From assembly GCF_019977335.1 (NCBI RefSeq), contig NZ_AP024653.1, positions 2,170,001-2,234,000 on the forward strand: a stretch of 64,000 bases of DNA. Direction: 5' to 3'. Below the pieces are notes generated by a model, which saw only the letters and a list, made by a program, of their open reading frames with translations, had not been told where the DNA came from and did not search any database. The DNA is from Arthrobacter sp. NicSoilB4 (lineage in GTDB: Bacteria; Actinomycetota; Actinomycetes; Actinomycetales; Micrococcaceae). This document shows, piece by piece, positions 1-9,160 of this stretch. How positions within the stretch are numbered: the first letter of the stretch is position 1; each line of letters opens with the position of its first letter. The position numbers and the translations under genes are program-made.

Positions 1-779
1 TCGCGCACGTAGGTGGCGTCGTTGTTGACCCGGATCTCCACGTACAGATCGCCGGCGGGGCCGCCGGCGGGGCCGGCCTCGCCCTGGCCGGAGAGCTGGA
101 TGCGGGTGCCGGTGGCAACTCCGGCGGGAACCTTCACCGTCAGGGAGCGCCGGCTGCGGATCCGGCCCTGGCCTGCACATTCGTTGCAGGGGTCCTTGAT
201 GACCGTGCCGAAGCCCTCGCAGGAACCACAGGGCGCGGTGGTCATGACCTGGCCGAGGATGGAACGGACGGCGCGCTGGACCTGGCCGCTGCCGCCGCAG
301 ATGTCGCAGCGTTCCGGGTGGCTGCCTTCACGGCAGCACGAGCCCTCACAGGTGGGGCAGGTGACAGCCGTGTCGACTTCGAGTTTCTTGTTGACGCCGA
401 ACACGGCGTCGCGGAGGTCGATCCGGACGCTGATCAGCGCGTCCTGGCCGCGGCGGACGCGTGAGGCCGGTCCGGCCTGGCCGCCGGCGCCGAAGAAGGT
501 TTCGAAAATGTCCTGGAACGCGAAGCCCTGGCCGGAGTAGCTGCCGCCGCCGAAACCGTTGTCGGTGCCGTTCTCATTGCCGGTGGTGTCGTAGACCCTG
601 CGCTTCTGCGGATCGGACAGCACCTCGTAGGCGTGGGTGACGGCCTTGAACCGGTCCGAGGCGTCATCCCCGGGGTTCACGTCCGGGTGCAGGGTCCGCG
701 CCAGCTTGCGGTAGGCCTTCTTGATTTCTTCGCCCGTAGCTTCGCGGGAGACTCCAAGAACGTCGTAATGGCTGCTCAA
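1..779 (-). CDS. dnaJ: Chaperone protein DnaJ (3' end cut by window edge)
   Basis: Hsp40 co-chaperone that stimulates DnaK ATP hydrolysis and delivers unfolded clients; cytoplasmic. The visible 259 residues start with a J domain carrying HPD at residues 31-33, then a Gly/Phe-rich stretch (about 66-103), then four CxxC zinc motifs between about 130 and 200 (CPTC, CDIC, CGSC, CNEC). The first motif reads CPTCEGSC where CxxCxGxG is usual, so a Gly is replaced by Cys. The C-terminal substrate-binding region runs off the window. The start is TTG at 779, chosen because a purine-rich AAGGAAGAG lies just upstream and the protein then begins directly with the J domain. It lies about 100 bp downstream of hrcA and is probably cotranscribed with it. 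DnaJ rather than CbpA because the zinc-finger region is present. Confidence 0.96.
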   Translation of the reverse strand, partial: MSSHYDVLGVSREATGEEIKKAYRKLARTLHPDVNPGDDASDRFKAVTHAYEVLSDPQKRRVYDTTGNENGTDNGFGGGSYSGQGFAFQDIFETFFGAGGQAGPASRVRRGQDALISVRIDLRDAVFGVNKKLEVDTAVTCPTCEGSCCREGSHPERCDICGGSGQVQRAVRSILGQVMTTAPCGSCEGFGTVIKDPCNECAGQGRIRSRRSLTVKVPAGVATGTRIQLSGQGEAGPAGGPAGDLYVEIRVNNDATYVR

Positions 780-879
780 AGTTTGTATCTCTTCCTTTTT
801 GTACTGCCGGTGGGGCACTGCCTGTTAGGGGCAAGAAGCCTGGTGTCGGAACGTCGGGACGGGCGTGGTGTGCCGTCCG

Positions 880-1893
880 TCAGGGGCCGAGAATCCTTGA
901 AAGATAGCGGGCCACCGCTCGGACGGCGGCCATGGTGGTGGGATAGTCCATCCGGGTTGGCCCCAGCACGCCGACCTTCGCCGTGGCGTCCGGACCGTAG
1001 CCGGTGGCCACCACCGAGGCCTCGGCGAGTCCGACATACGGGTTCTCCCGGCCGATGCTGACCGTCACCCCCCGCGGGTCCGCCGCCATGTCACTCAGCA
1101 GGCGGAGCATAACCACTTGTTCCTCGAGGGCTTCCAGCACCGGTCCGATGCTCAGCGGGAAGTCCACGTTGGAGCGGGCGAGGTTGGCGGTTCCGGCCAT
1201 GACCATACGCTCTTCGCGGCTGCTCGTGGCCAGCGCCTCGAGGCCGCGGGCCAGCGCCTGCGCCGCGCCGCGCCGCGCGGGCGGGCAACTGCCGACCACG
1301 GACTGCAACGACTGCGGCAACAAGTTCAGCGGCGTCCCGGACAGGCCGCTGAGGAAGCGCGTGCGGAGTTCGGCCAGGGCCTCGTCGCCGAAGTCCTGCC
1401 CCACGTCAATGACCCGCTGTTCCACTTTGCCGGTGTCGGCGATCAGCACGATAAGCACCTTGCGGGGCGCCAACAGGACGAATTCGATGTGCCTTACCTT
1501 GGCCCGGCTGAGATGCGGATACTGCACGACGGCGACCTGGTTGGTCAGGTGCGCGAGCAGCCGGACGGTTCGGTCCAGGACGTCGTCGAGGTCGTCGGAG
1601 CCTTCCAGCAGGGCCTGGATGGCGCGGCGTTCTGCCGGTGAGAGCGGCTTGACCGCCGAAATCTGGTCCACGAAGAGCCGGTAGCCCTTGTCGGTGGGGA
1701 TGCGTCCGGCACTCGTGTGCGGGGCCGTGATGAGGCCCTCATCCTCCAGGGCCGCCATGTCATTGCGGATCGTGGCGCTGGAGACGCCCAGATGGTGCCG
1801 CTCCACGAGGGCTTTGGAGCCGACGGGTTCCCGTGAATGGACGTAGTCCTCCACGATGGCGCGCAGCACTTCGAGTTTGCGTGGTTCGCTCAC
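880..1893 (-). CDS. hrcA: Heat-inducible transcription repressor HrcA
   Basis: Repressor that binds CIRCE operators and shuts off class I heat-shock genes at normal temperature. The 337-residue protein begins with a winged-helix DNA-binding region ([16 protein letters not shown], then [13 protein letters not shown] as recognition helix) followed by the GAF-like and dimerisation regions typical of HrcA. The open frame extends further upstream, but the GTG at 1893 is preferred: it has GGAGG 6-10 bases before it and the protein then starts right at the conserved N-terminus. A CIRCE element lies about 85 bp upstream, indicating autoregulation of hrcA-dnaJ. Length is normal for the family. Confidence 0.96.
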   Translation of the reverse strand: MSEPRKLEVLRAIVEDYVHSREPVGSKALVERHHLGVSSATIRNDMAALEDEGLITAPHTSAGRIPTDKGYRLFVDQISAVKPLSPAERRAIQALLEGSDDLDDVLDRTVRLLAHLTNQVAVVQYPHLSRAKVRHIEFVLLAPRKVLIVLIADTGKVEQRVIDVGQDFGDEALAELRTRFLSGLSGTPLNLLPQSLQSVVGSCPPARRGAAQALARGLEALATSSREERMVMAGTANLARSNVDFPLSIGPVLEALEEQVVMLRLLSDMAADPRGVTVSIGRENPYVGLAEASVVATGYGPDATAKVGVLGPTRMDYPTTMAAVRAVARYLSRILGP

Positions 1894-1977
1894 GCTCCAC
1901 CTCCATTCGACTGTCCCGCATCCGGTGCCGCCGTTCGCCGACCGCACCGCACGCTCTGCTGGCACACGGCCTGTCGG

Positions 1978-2004
1978 TTAGCACTCGACATGCCTAAGTG
2001 CTAA
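1978..2004. promoter_or_regulatory. CIRCE heat-shock operator
   Basis: The sequence reads TTAGCACTC, nine bases, AAGTGCTAA. The consensus is TTAGCACTC-N9-GAGTGCTAA, so only one base differs (first base of the right arm). It sits between hrcA (minus) and the divergent gene at 2125 (plus). HrcA is known to bind this inverted repeat, so the site should control hrcA-dnaJ; it might also influence the plus-strand gene. Confidence 0.93.
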
Positions 2005-2124
2005 CCAGTCTAATATGAGTCGCCGCGTTGTTAGCATTGGATTCGCTCCGGGCGTTCTTCCCGGGGCAGGTGTTTTCGGGCACAGCCCGCCGTAGCAATC
2101 CAATCGCAAAGCAGTGTGGAACCG

Positions 2125-2973
2125 ATGTCGTACCAGAACTGGGGCCCGCAGGACCTGTCCGCCCCCGCCAAGACGCAACTGCCGGAAGTGCCGGTGGAGC
2201 GCGGAATGGTCCTCGAAGATGTGCAGTCGGGCTGGGTGGGCGCCGTGACCCGGGTGGAGAAGTCCGGCGGGATGCACGTCGTCGCCCTGGAGGACCGCCG
2301 CGGCAAGTCCCGGTCCTTCCGGCTCGGCTTCGGCTTCCTGCTGGACGGACAGCCGATCCGGCTGATGCCGCCGGCCCCCCGGGGCGCCGCGGCTGCCGCC
2401 GGCAGCAGAACAGCCTCCGGCTCCGTCCGTGTGGCGGGCCAGCGTGCCCAGGTCGCCAAGGCGAGCCGGATCTGGGTGGAAGGCAAGCACGACGCCGAAC
2501 TCGTCGAGAAGGTCTGGGGCGACGATCTCCGGGTGGAGGGCATCGTCGTCGAGCCGCTGCACGGCATCGACGACCTCGCCGGAGCCGTGGCCGCTTTCCG
2601 GCCCGGCCCCGGGCGCCGGCTCGGCGTCCTGGTGGACCATCTGGTTCCCGATTCCAAGGAATCCCGGATCGCGGACGCCGTTATGGCATCCCCCGGCGCG
2701 GCCGGCAACGTGCTGATCGTCGGGCACCCCTATGTGGATGTCTGGCAGGCGATCCGGCCCGCCGTGCTGGGGATCGAGAAGTGGCCGGTGATTCCCCGCG
2801 GCGTGGACTGGAAGACGGGCATCCTGATGGCTTTCGGCTGGCCGCACAGCACCAAGGAGGACATCGGCCTGGGCTGGCAGAAACTCCTCGGCGCGGTCCG
2901 CAGCTACGCCGACCTGGAACCCTCCCTGCTGGGCCGGGTGGAAGAGGTCATCGACTTCCTCACCGTTCCCTGA
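2125..2973 (+). CDS. DUF3097 family protein
   Basis: Conserved actinobacterial protein of unknown function, 282 residues, recognised as DUF3097 from the overall sequence (SYQNWGPQDL near the start, then IWVEGKHDAELVEKVWGDDLR in the middle). That middle block resembles a Toprim-like nucleotide or metal site (EGKHDAEL), but this is inference. The C-terminal half (GVDWKTGILMAFGW) is strongly conserved in character. No signal peptide or membrane segment is seen. The start could be GTG at 2116 or ATG at 2125; ATG is chosen because MSYQNWG is the family-like N-terminus, though the ribosome-binding site is weak for both. It is divergent from hrcA, with the CIRCE element between them. Confidence 0.85.
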   Translation: MSYQNWGPQDLSAPAKTQLPEVPVERGMVLEDVQSGWVGAVTRVEKSGGMHVVALEDRRGKSRSFRLGFGFLLDGQPIRLMPPAPRGAAAAAGSRTASGSVRVAGQRAQVAKASRIWVEGKHDAELVEKVWGDDLRVEGIVVEPLHGIDDLAGAVAAFRPGPGRRLGVLVDHLVPDSKESRIADAVMASPGAAGNVLIVGHPYVDVWQAIRPAVLGIEKWPVIPRGVDWKTGILMAFGWPHSTKEDIGLGWQKLLGAVRSYADLEPSLLGRVEEVIDFLTVP

Positions 2974-3116
2974 GGAGCCTGCCCTGGCGCCGCCGCCAGC
3001 GGGCCGATCCTCCATTCCGCGCCGAACCAAGTATTCTTGGAACGGCGGCTGCGCTCCCGGCGCGGCCCTGGCACCCCCAGGCACCAACGCACCACCGCAA
3101 TCCGAAGGACGACACC

Positions 3117-3536
3117 GTGGCAGATGACGCACGCGAACACACCGGCAACCAGGCCGGCCATGGCCAGCCCCCGTACCATGGCGTTCCCGCAAATGCACTG
3201 CCCCTGACGGCAAGCGAGGACCGGCAGTGGGCCACGCTGGCTCACTTCGGCGGCATCCTCGGCTGCGTTCCCTCGCTGCTGATCTACCTGATCTTCAAGG
3301 ACCGCGGCCCGTTCACGGCGCAAGAGTCCAAGGAAGCCCTGAACTTCACGCTGCCGCCCACGATCGCGGCCGTGCTGTGCAACCTGCTGGTCTTCGTGCC
3401 GGTGGTGGGCAACATCTTCGCTGTCCTCGCCACGGTCATCTGGATCGCCGTCACCTGCTTCTCGGTCGCGGCCGGCATCCACGTCAACCGCGGCCAGCCG
3501 CACCGCTACGAGTTCAACCTCCGCTGGATCAAGTAG
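3117..3536 (+). CDS. DUF4870 domain membrane protein
   Basis: Small membrane protein of 139 residues. After a hydrophilic N-terminal tail of about 40 residues comes DRQWATLAHFGGILG, then KDRGPFTAQESKEALNF and two or three hydrophobic segments, ending in RYEFNLRWIK. This order (W-A-x-x-x-H-x-G, then the conserved E-A-L-N-F block) is typical of DUF4870, also called the Tic20-like or YccF-like fold. Function is unknown. The start is GTG at 3117 with GAAGGAC 6 bases upstream. An intrinsic terminator follows about 50 bp after the stop codon. Confidence 0.85.
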   Translation: MADDAREHTGNQAGHGQPPYHGVPANALPLTASEDRQWATLAHFGGILGCVPSLLIYLIFKDRGPFTAQESKEALNFTLPPTIAAVLCNLLVFVPVVGNIFAVLATVIWIAVTCFSVAAGIHVNRGQPHRYEFNLRWIK

Positions 3537-3587
3537 CCCTCCAGCCGGTCCCAGGCAGACGGTCCCGAAATCCCGGACCGAAGCAGG

Positions 3588-3626
3588 AAAGCCGGCCGCT
3601 GCCCTCAGGGCGGCGGCCGGCTTTTT
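3588..3626. terminator. Bidirectional intrinsic terminator
   Basis: A GC-rich hairpin (AAAGCCGGCCGC paired with GGCGGCCGGCTTT) with a T-run on the plus strand and an A-run at its left edge, so it can work in both directions. It separates the convergent DUF4870 gene (plus) and hemW (minus). Confidence 0.85.
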
Positions 3627-3655
3627 CAGCTTGGTCGGGCAGGATCTTGCGGACC

Positions 3656-4894
3656 CTAGTCCGGCAAAATCCTGCGGACGACGGCGTCTGCGAGCAGCCG
3701 GCCCTTGAGGGTCAGCACGAGGCTGCCGTGGAACGCCGCCACGGGATCAATCAGGCTGTCGGCGATAAGCCCGGCGACGGCGTGCCGCCCGGTGTCACCG
3801 AGTCCGCCGAGGCTGCTGATGTCCAGCCCGGAATTCAGGCGGGCCTCCAGCATGACGCGCTCGACGTTGCGGGTCTGCGAATCGAGGGTCTCCCGGCCTG
3901 CTGCCGGCGAAAGCCCCGATCCCAGCCGGTTGGCATAGGCCGTGGGGTGCTTGACGTTCCACCAGCGCACGCCGCCCATGTGGGAGTGCGCGCCCGGGCC
4001 GATCCCCCACCAGTCATCGCCACGCCAGTAGGCAAGGTTGTGCCGGCAGGCCTGCTCCGGGGTGCGGGACCAGTTGCTGACCTCGTACCAGGACAGTCCG
4101 GCCGCCGAGATGAGTTCGTCGGCGAGTTCGTATTTGTCTGCGTGGTCGTCGTCGTCGATCCCCGGGACTTCGCCGCGGCGGATCTGCGCGGCGAGCTTGG
4201 TGCCCTCCTCGACGATCAGCGCGTAGGCGCTGATGTGGTCCGGCTGGTAGGACAGCGCGGTCTCCAAGGAGTAACGCCAGTCAGCCAGAGACTCCCCCGG
4301 CGTCCCGTAAATCAGGTCGAGGCTGACGGCCAGGCCCGCCTCACGGGCCCACCGGACCGCCTGGGGCACCCGGCTGGGCGTGTGCGTGCGGTCCAGGACC
4401 TTCAGAACGTGCGGCACTGCGGACTGCATGCCAAAGGAGACGCGGGTGAAGCCGGCGTCGGCCAGCAGCTGCAGGGAATCGGGCGTAACCGAGTCCGGGT
4501 TCGCTTCCGTGGTGACCTCGGCGCCGGGTTCGAGGCCCCAGGCTCCTATGGCGGCGGTGAGGATCCTGGCCAGGTCTCCGGCCGGGAGGAGCGTGGGTGT
4601 CCCGCCGCCGAAGAAAACCGTGCTGAGCGGACGTGCCGGCAGGCCGCTGGTCTTCAGAACGGCTGCCGCGAAGTCGACCTCCGCGACGGCGGTGCCGGCG
4701 TAGGCGTCCTGGGACGCCCCGCCGCCGAGTTCCGTGGCCGTGTAGGTGTTGAAGTCGCAGTAGCCGCAGCGCACAGCGCAGAACGGGATATGGACGTACA
4801 GCCCGAAGGCCCTGGATGCGGCGCCTTCGAGCGCCTGCCCGGGCAGCAGCCCGTCCGACGGCGCCGGGTCGCCCAGCGGAAGGGCGCTAGGCAC
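3656..4894 (-). CDS. hemW: Radical SAM heme chaperone / coproporphyrinogen oxidase-like HemW
   Basis: Radical SAM protein of the HemN/HemW family. HemW homologues bind heme and are thought to deliver it to target proteins; true HemN oxidises coproporphyrinogen. The radical SAM cluster motif Cx3Cx2C is at residues 39, 43 and 46 (CAVRCGYC), and HIPFC precedes it as in HemW. The family GGGTP motif (SAM binding) is present as FFGGGTPTLL. GTG at 4894 is preferred (GGAC upstream, protein begins PSALPLGDPAPSDG); TTG at 4909 is possible but lacks a ribosome-binding site. It lies 42 bp downstream of lepA, the usual actinobacterial arrangement, and is probably in the same transcript. Confidence 0.93.
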   Translation of the reverse strand: MPSALPLGDPAPSDGLLPGQALEGAASRAFGLYVHIPFCAVRCGYCDFNTYTATELGGGASQDAYAGTAVAEVDFAAAVLKTSGLPARPLSTVFFGGGTPTLLPAGDLARILTAAIGAWGLEPGAEVTTEANPDSVTPDSLQLLADAGFTRVSFGMQSAVPHVLKVLDRTHTPSRVPQAVRWAREAGLAVSLDLIYGTPGESLADWRYSLETALSYQPDHISAYALIVEEGTKLAAQIRRGEVPGIDDDDHADKYELADELISAAGLSWYEVSNWSRTPEQACRHNLAYWRGDDWWGIGPGAHSHMGGVRWWNVKHPTAYANRLGSGLSPAAGRETLDSQTRNVERVMLEARLNSGLDISSLGGLGDTGRHAVAGLIADSLIDPVAAFHGSLVLTLKGRLLADAVVRRILPD

Positions 4895-4936
4895 GGTCGG
4901 GTCCGGCAAGCATTGGGACAGTTATCACGGGCACCG

Positions 4937-6790
<1,854 letters not shown>

Positions 6791-6995
6791 GCAGGGTCCT
6801 TACTGTTGGCTTTTCCACGGACCGGCGCCGGGCTGGTTTCCCATCCTGCGACGTGCCGCCTTTCTCTCCGTATAGTCTCCCACGTCCGGCCCCGTGGGTT
6901 TGCATTCCTGAATTCCACTGCGGACCGCATTTTTGTCGGATTGATTCCGGCCACCCCCGAGCCCTCATCCCGCCTTTCTGCCAGAGCGGGCCGGT

Positions 6996-7571
6996 ATGGT
7001 TTTCACCATGGCTTGGAACTTACGCTCAATCGGCAATGCAATCCGCGGTACCTTGCGCTTCCTGGAGGGGCGTCCGGCCGCCGCGCCCCGCGGGACCGGC
7101 ACGAAGGGGAAGGGCGCGAAATCCGCCGCCCGCCCGGGTACCGGGCGCGGGGCCGCCGTGGGCCTGTCCGGCCGGTACCCCGGCGATTTTCACGGGAAAG
7201 CCAAGGTCACCTACGCGCCCTCCCCCAACGGACGCCCCGAGCCGGGCGAAGTTGTCTGGACCTGGGTTCCGTATGAAGAGGACCACTCGAAGGGCAAGGA
7301 CCGCCCCGTGCTGCTGGTGGGCACGAGCGGGAGCTATCTGCTCGGCCTGATGTTGACCAGCAAGGACCACGACGGCGACCCCCGCCGCGCGGACGACTAC
7401 ATCGACATCGGCACCGGCCCCTGGGACCGGCAGTGGCGCCCCAGTGAGGCGAAACTGGACCGTATCCTGCAGATCAACCCGCAGGATGTCCGGCGCGAGG
7501 CCGCCATCCTCGACGCCGGAAGCTTCAGCGTGATCGCCGCGGCCCTGCAGAGCCGCCACGGCTGGCGCTGA
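6996..7571 (+). CDS. PemK/MazF-family protein, no antitoxin beside it
   Basis: 191 residues. The C-terminal two-thirds match the PemK/MazF fold: GEVVWTWVPYEED (usual start of the barrel), KDRPVLLVG with the conserved Arg-Pro, and LMLTSKDHD, equivalent to the family's conserved TSx block. In toxin-antitoxin systems such proteins are sequence-specific mRNA endonucleases. Before the domain there are about 80 basic, Ala/Gly/Lys-rich residues not found in typical small MazF proteins. No antitoxin-like gene is adjacent: lepA is divergent and rpsT follows 186 bp later. It may therefore be an orphan or a housekeeping member rather than an addiction module. The start could be ATG 6996 or ATG 7008. Confidence 0.75.
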   Translation: MVFTMAWNLRSIGNAIRGTLRFLEGRPAAAPRGTGTKGKGAKSAARPGTGRGAAVGLSGRYPGDFHGKAKVTYAPSPNGRPEPGEVVWTWVPYEEDHSKGKDRPVLLVGTSGSYLLGLMLTSKDHDGDPRRADDYIDIGTGPWDRQWRPSEAKLDRILQINPQDVRREAAILDAGSFSVIAAALQSRHGWR

Positions 7572-7757
7572 CCGGCCTTCGGATCGCCACTCTGTTCGTG
7601 CCTGCGGCGTCGTCTCTGCTACTATTGACAGCTGTGTGTCCGTGCAGGTCGACGGCCACAGATGGTTGGTCGCCATAGGTATCCCCACGCCGCTCAGTCA
7701 ATGGCCAATCTGAAAGCCCTCTAGACCATTTTCCGCATTGAAAAAGAGAGTTCACAC

Positions 7758-8018
7758 GTGGCTAATATCAAGTCCCAGAAGAAGCGCATCCTCACCAACG
7801 AGAAGGCCCGCCTGCGCAACAACGCAGTCAAGTCCGAGCTGAAGACGGCCATCCGCGCCGTCAACACCGCCGTTGAGTCCACCGACAAGGATGCTGCGGC
7901 TGCCGCGCTGCTTTCTGCCAGCCGCAAGCTGGACAAGGCTGTCAGCAAGGGCGTTCTCCACAAGAACAACGCTGCAAACCGCAAGTCGGCCATCTCCAAG
8001 AAGGTCAACGCGCTCTAA
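7758..8018 (+). CDS. rpsT: 30S ribosomal protein S20
   Basis: Primary 16S rRNA-binding protein of the small subunit; 86 residues, normal length. It has the family sequence [20 protein letters not shown] at the N-terminus and a Lys/Ala-rich helical body. The start is GTG at 7758 with AGAGAG upstream. The gene stands alone with a 5' region of about 185 bp and a hairpin after it. Confidence 0.97.
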   Translation: MANIKSQKKRILTNEKARLRNNAVKSELKTAIRAVNTAVESTDKDAAAAALLSASRKLDKAVSKGVLHKNNAANRKSAISKKVNAL

Positions 8019-8047
8019 AGGTTTCCAGTTCACTTGAACTGATGATT

Positions 8048-8075
8048 GTGGCCGGCACCCTCGGGTGCCGGCCAC
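8048..8075. terminator. Hairpin between convergent rpsT and holA
   Basis: GTGGCCGGCACCC and GGGTGCCGGCCAC form a 13-bp perfect stem around a two-base loop. The T-tract is short on either side, but the position between two convergent genes supports a terminator. Confidence 0.7.
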
Positions 8076-8146
8076 TTCCAGTTAAAGCCCAGCTTCGATG
8101 CCCGGGCGCAGGCGGCGCCGGCGGTCCAGCCCGGGGAAAGTCGGCG

Positions 8147-9160
8147 TCAGCGGCGCACCGACGTCGCAATCACCGTCACGGCGTGTTCGACGGCGTAGAC
8201 CGGGTCGCGCGACAGGCCCTTGACCTGCGCATCGGCCTCGGCGGTCACCTGGATGGAGCGGACGAGCCCCTCGGGAGTCCAGCGCCGCACTTCCCGCTGC
8301 GCCTGTTCGACAAGCCAGGGCTGCATGCCCAGTTGCTTGGCGATCTGGCCCGAGGACCCCTGGGCGCCGGCGACCTTGGCGAGGGTGCGCAGCTTCGATG
8401 CCAGCGCGGCCACCAGCGGCACCGGGTCCGCCCCGGTATCGAGGGCGTGGCGCAGGGTGGACAGCGCCAGCGGAGCATTCCCGGCCATGGCGGCATCGGC
8501 GACCTTGAAGGCGGTGGCCTCGACCCTGCCCCCGTAGTACCGGTCCACCATGGCGGAATCCACGCCAGTGGAGGCATCGGCGATCAGTTGGCTGCAGGCG
8601 GCCGCCAGTTCAGCCAGCTGCGCGCCGACAGCGTTGACCAAAGCATGCACGGCGTCCGAATCGATCCGCCGGGACGCGGCCTTGAACTCGGACGTCACGA
8701 AGGCGATCTTGTCCGCGTCCTTCTTCAGGGGCTGGCAGTCCACCACCGGCCACCCGCCGGCCTTGACGGCGTCGAGGAGTTTCTTGCCGCGCACGCCGCC
8801 GCTGTGGCGGAGGACCAGAACGGCGTCCGGTTCTGGCCGCTGGAGGTACTTGAGCCCGTCGGCCAGGAACGCGTCGTTCATGGCCTCCAGGCCTTCCACC
8901 TCGAGAAGCTTCTGCTCGCCGAAGAGGGAGGGGCTCACATTCATCGCGAGCGACCCGGGTTCATAGCTGCCGGCGTTGAGCCGGGTGACTTCGACGTCGG
9001 GGGCGGCGGCGCGGACCTGCGCGCGGATGCGGTCCATGGCACGGGAACCCAGATAGTCCTCCGGTCCACCGACCAGCACAACGGCGGCCGGGGTCACATC
9101 GCGCCAGGTGGCGGTGTTCGACGCCGCTGGCCGGGTGCGTTGGGTCTGGGCAGCAGCCAC
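8147..9160 (-). CDS. holA: DNA polymerase III subunit delta
   Basis: Delta subunit of the clamp loader, which opens the beta sliding clamp. The 337-residue protein shows the family's N-terminal AAA-like region (VVLVGGPEDYLGSRAMDRIR), then NAGSYEPGSLAMNVSPSLFGEQKLLEVEGLE, the equivalent of the clamp-interacting segment, and an all-helical C-terminal domain. As in other delta subunits there is no Walker A motif. Its start overlaps the 3' end of comEC by 67 bp, so comEA-comEC-holA is most likely one transcript, an arrangement common in Gram-positive bacteria. Confidence 0.93.
   Translation of the reverse strand: MAAAQTQRTRPAASNTATWRDVTPAAVVLVGGPEDYLGSRAMDRIRAQVRAAAPDVEVTRLNAGSYEPGSLAMNVSPSLFGEQKLLEVEGLEAMNDAFLADGLKYLQRPEPDAVLVLRHSGGVRGKKLLDAVKAGGWPVVDCQPLKKDADKIAFVTSEFKAASRRIDSDAVHALVNAVGAQLAELAAACSQLIADASTGVDSAMVDRYYGGRVEATAFKVADAAMAGNAPLALSTLRHALDTGADPVPLVAALASKLRTLAKVAGAQGSSGQIAKQLGMQPWLVEQAQREVRRWTPEGLVRSIQVTAEADAQVKGLSRDPVYAVEHAVTVIATSVRR

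Noticed and set aside
6996..7757. Toxin-antitoxin pair around the MazF-like gene
   Set aside because: No small antitoxin-like frame with a ribosome-binding site was found on either side.
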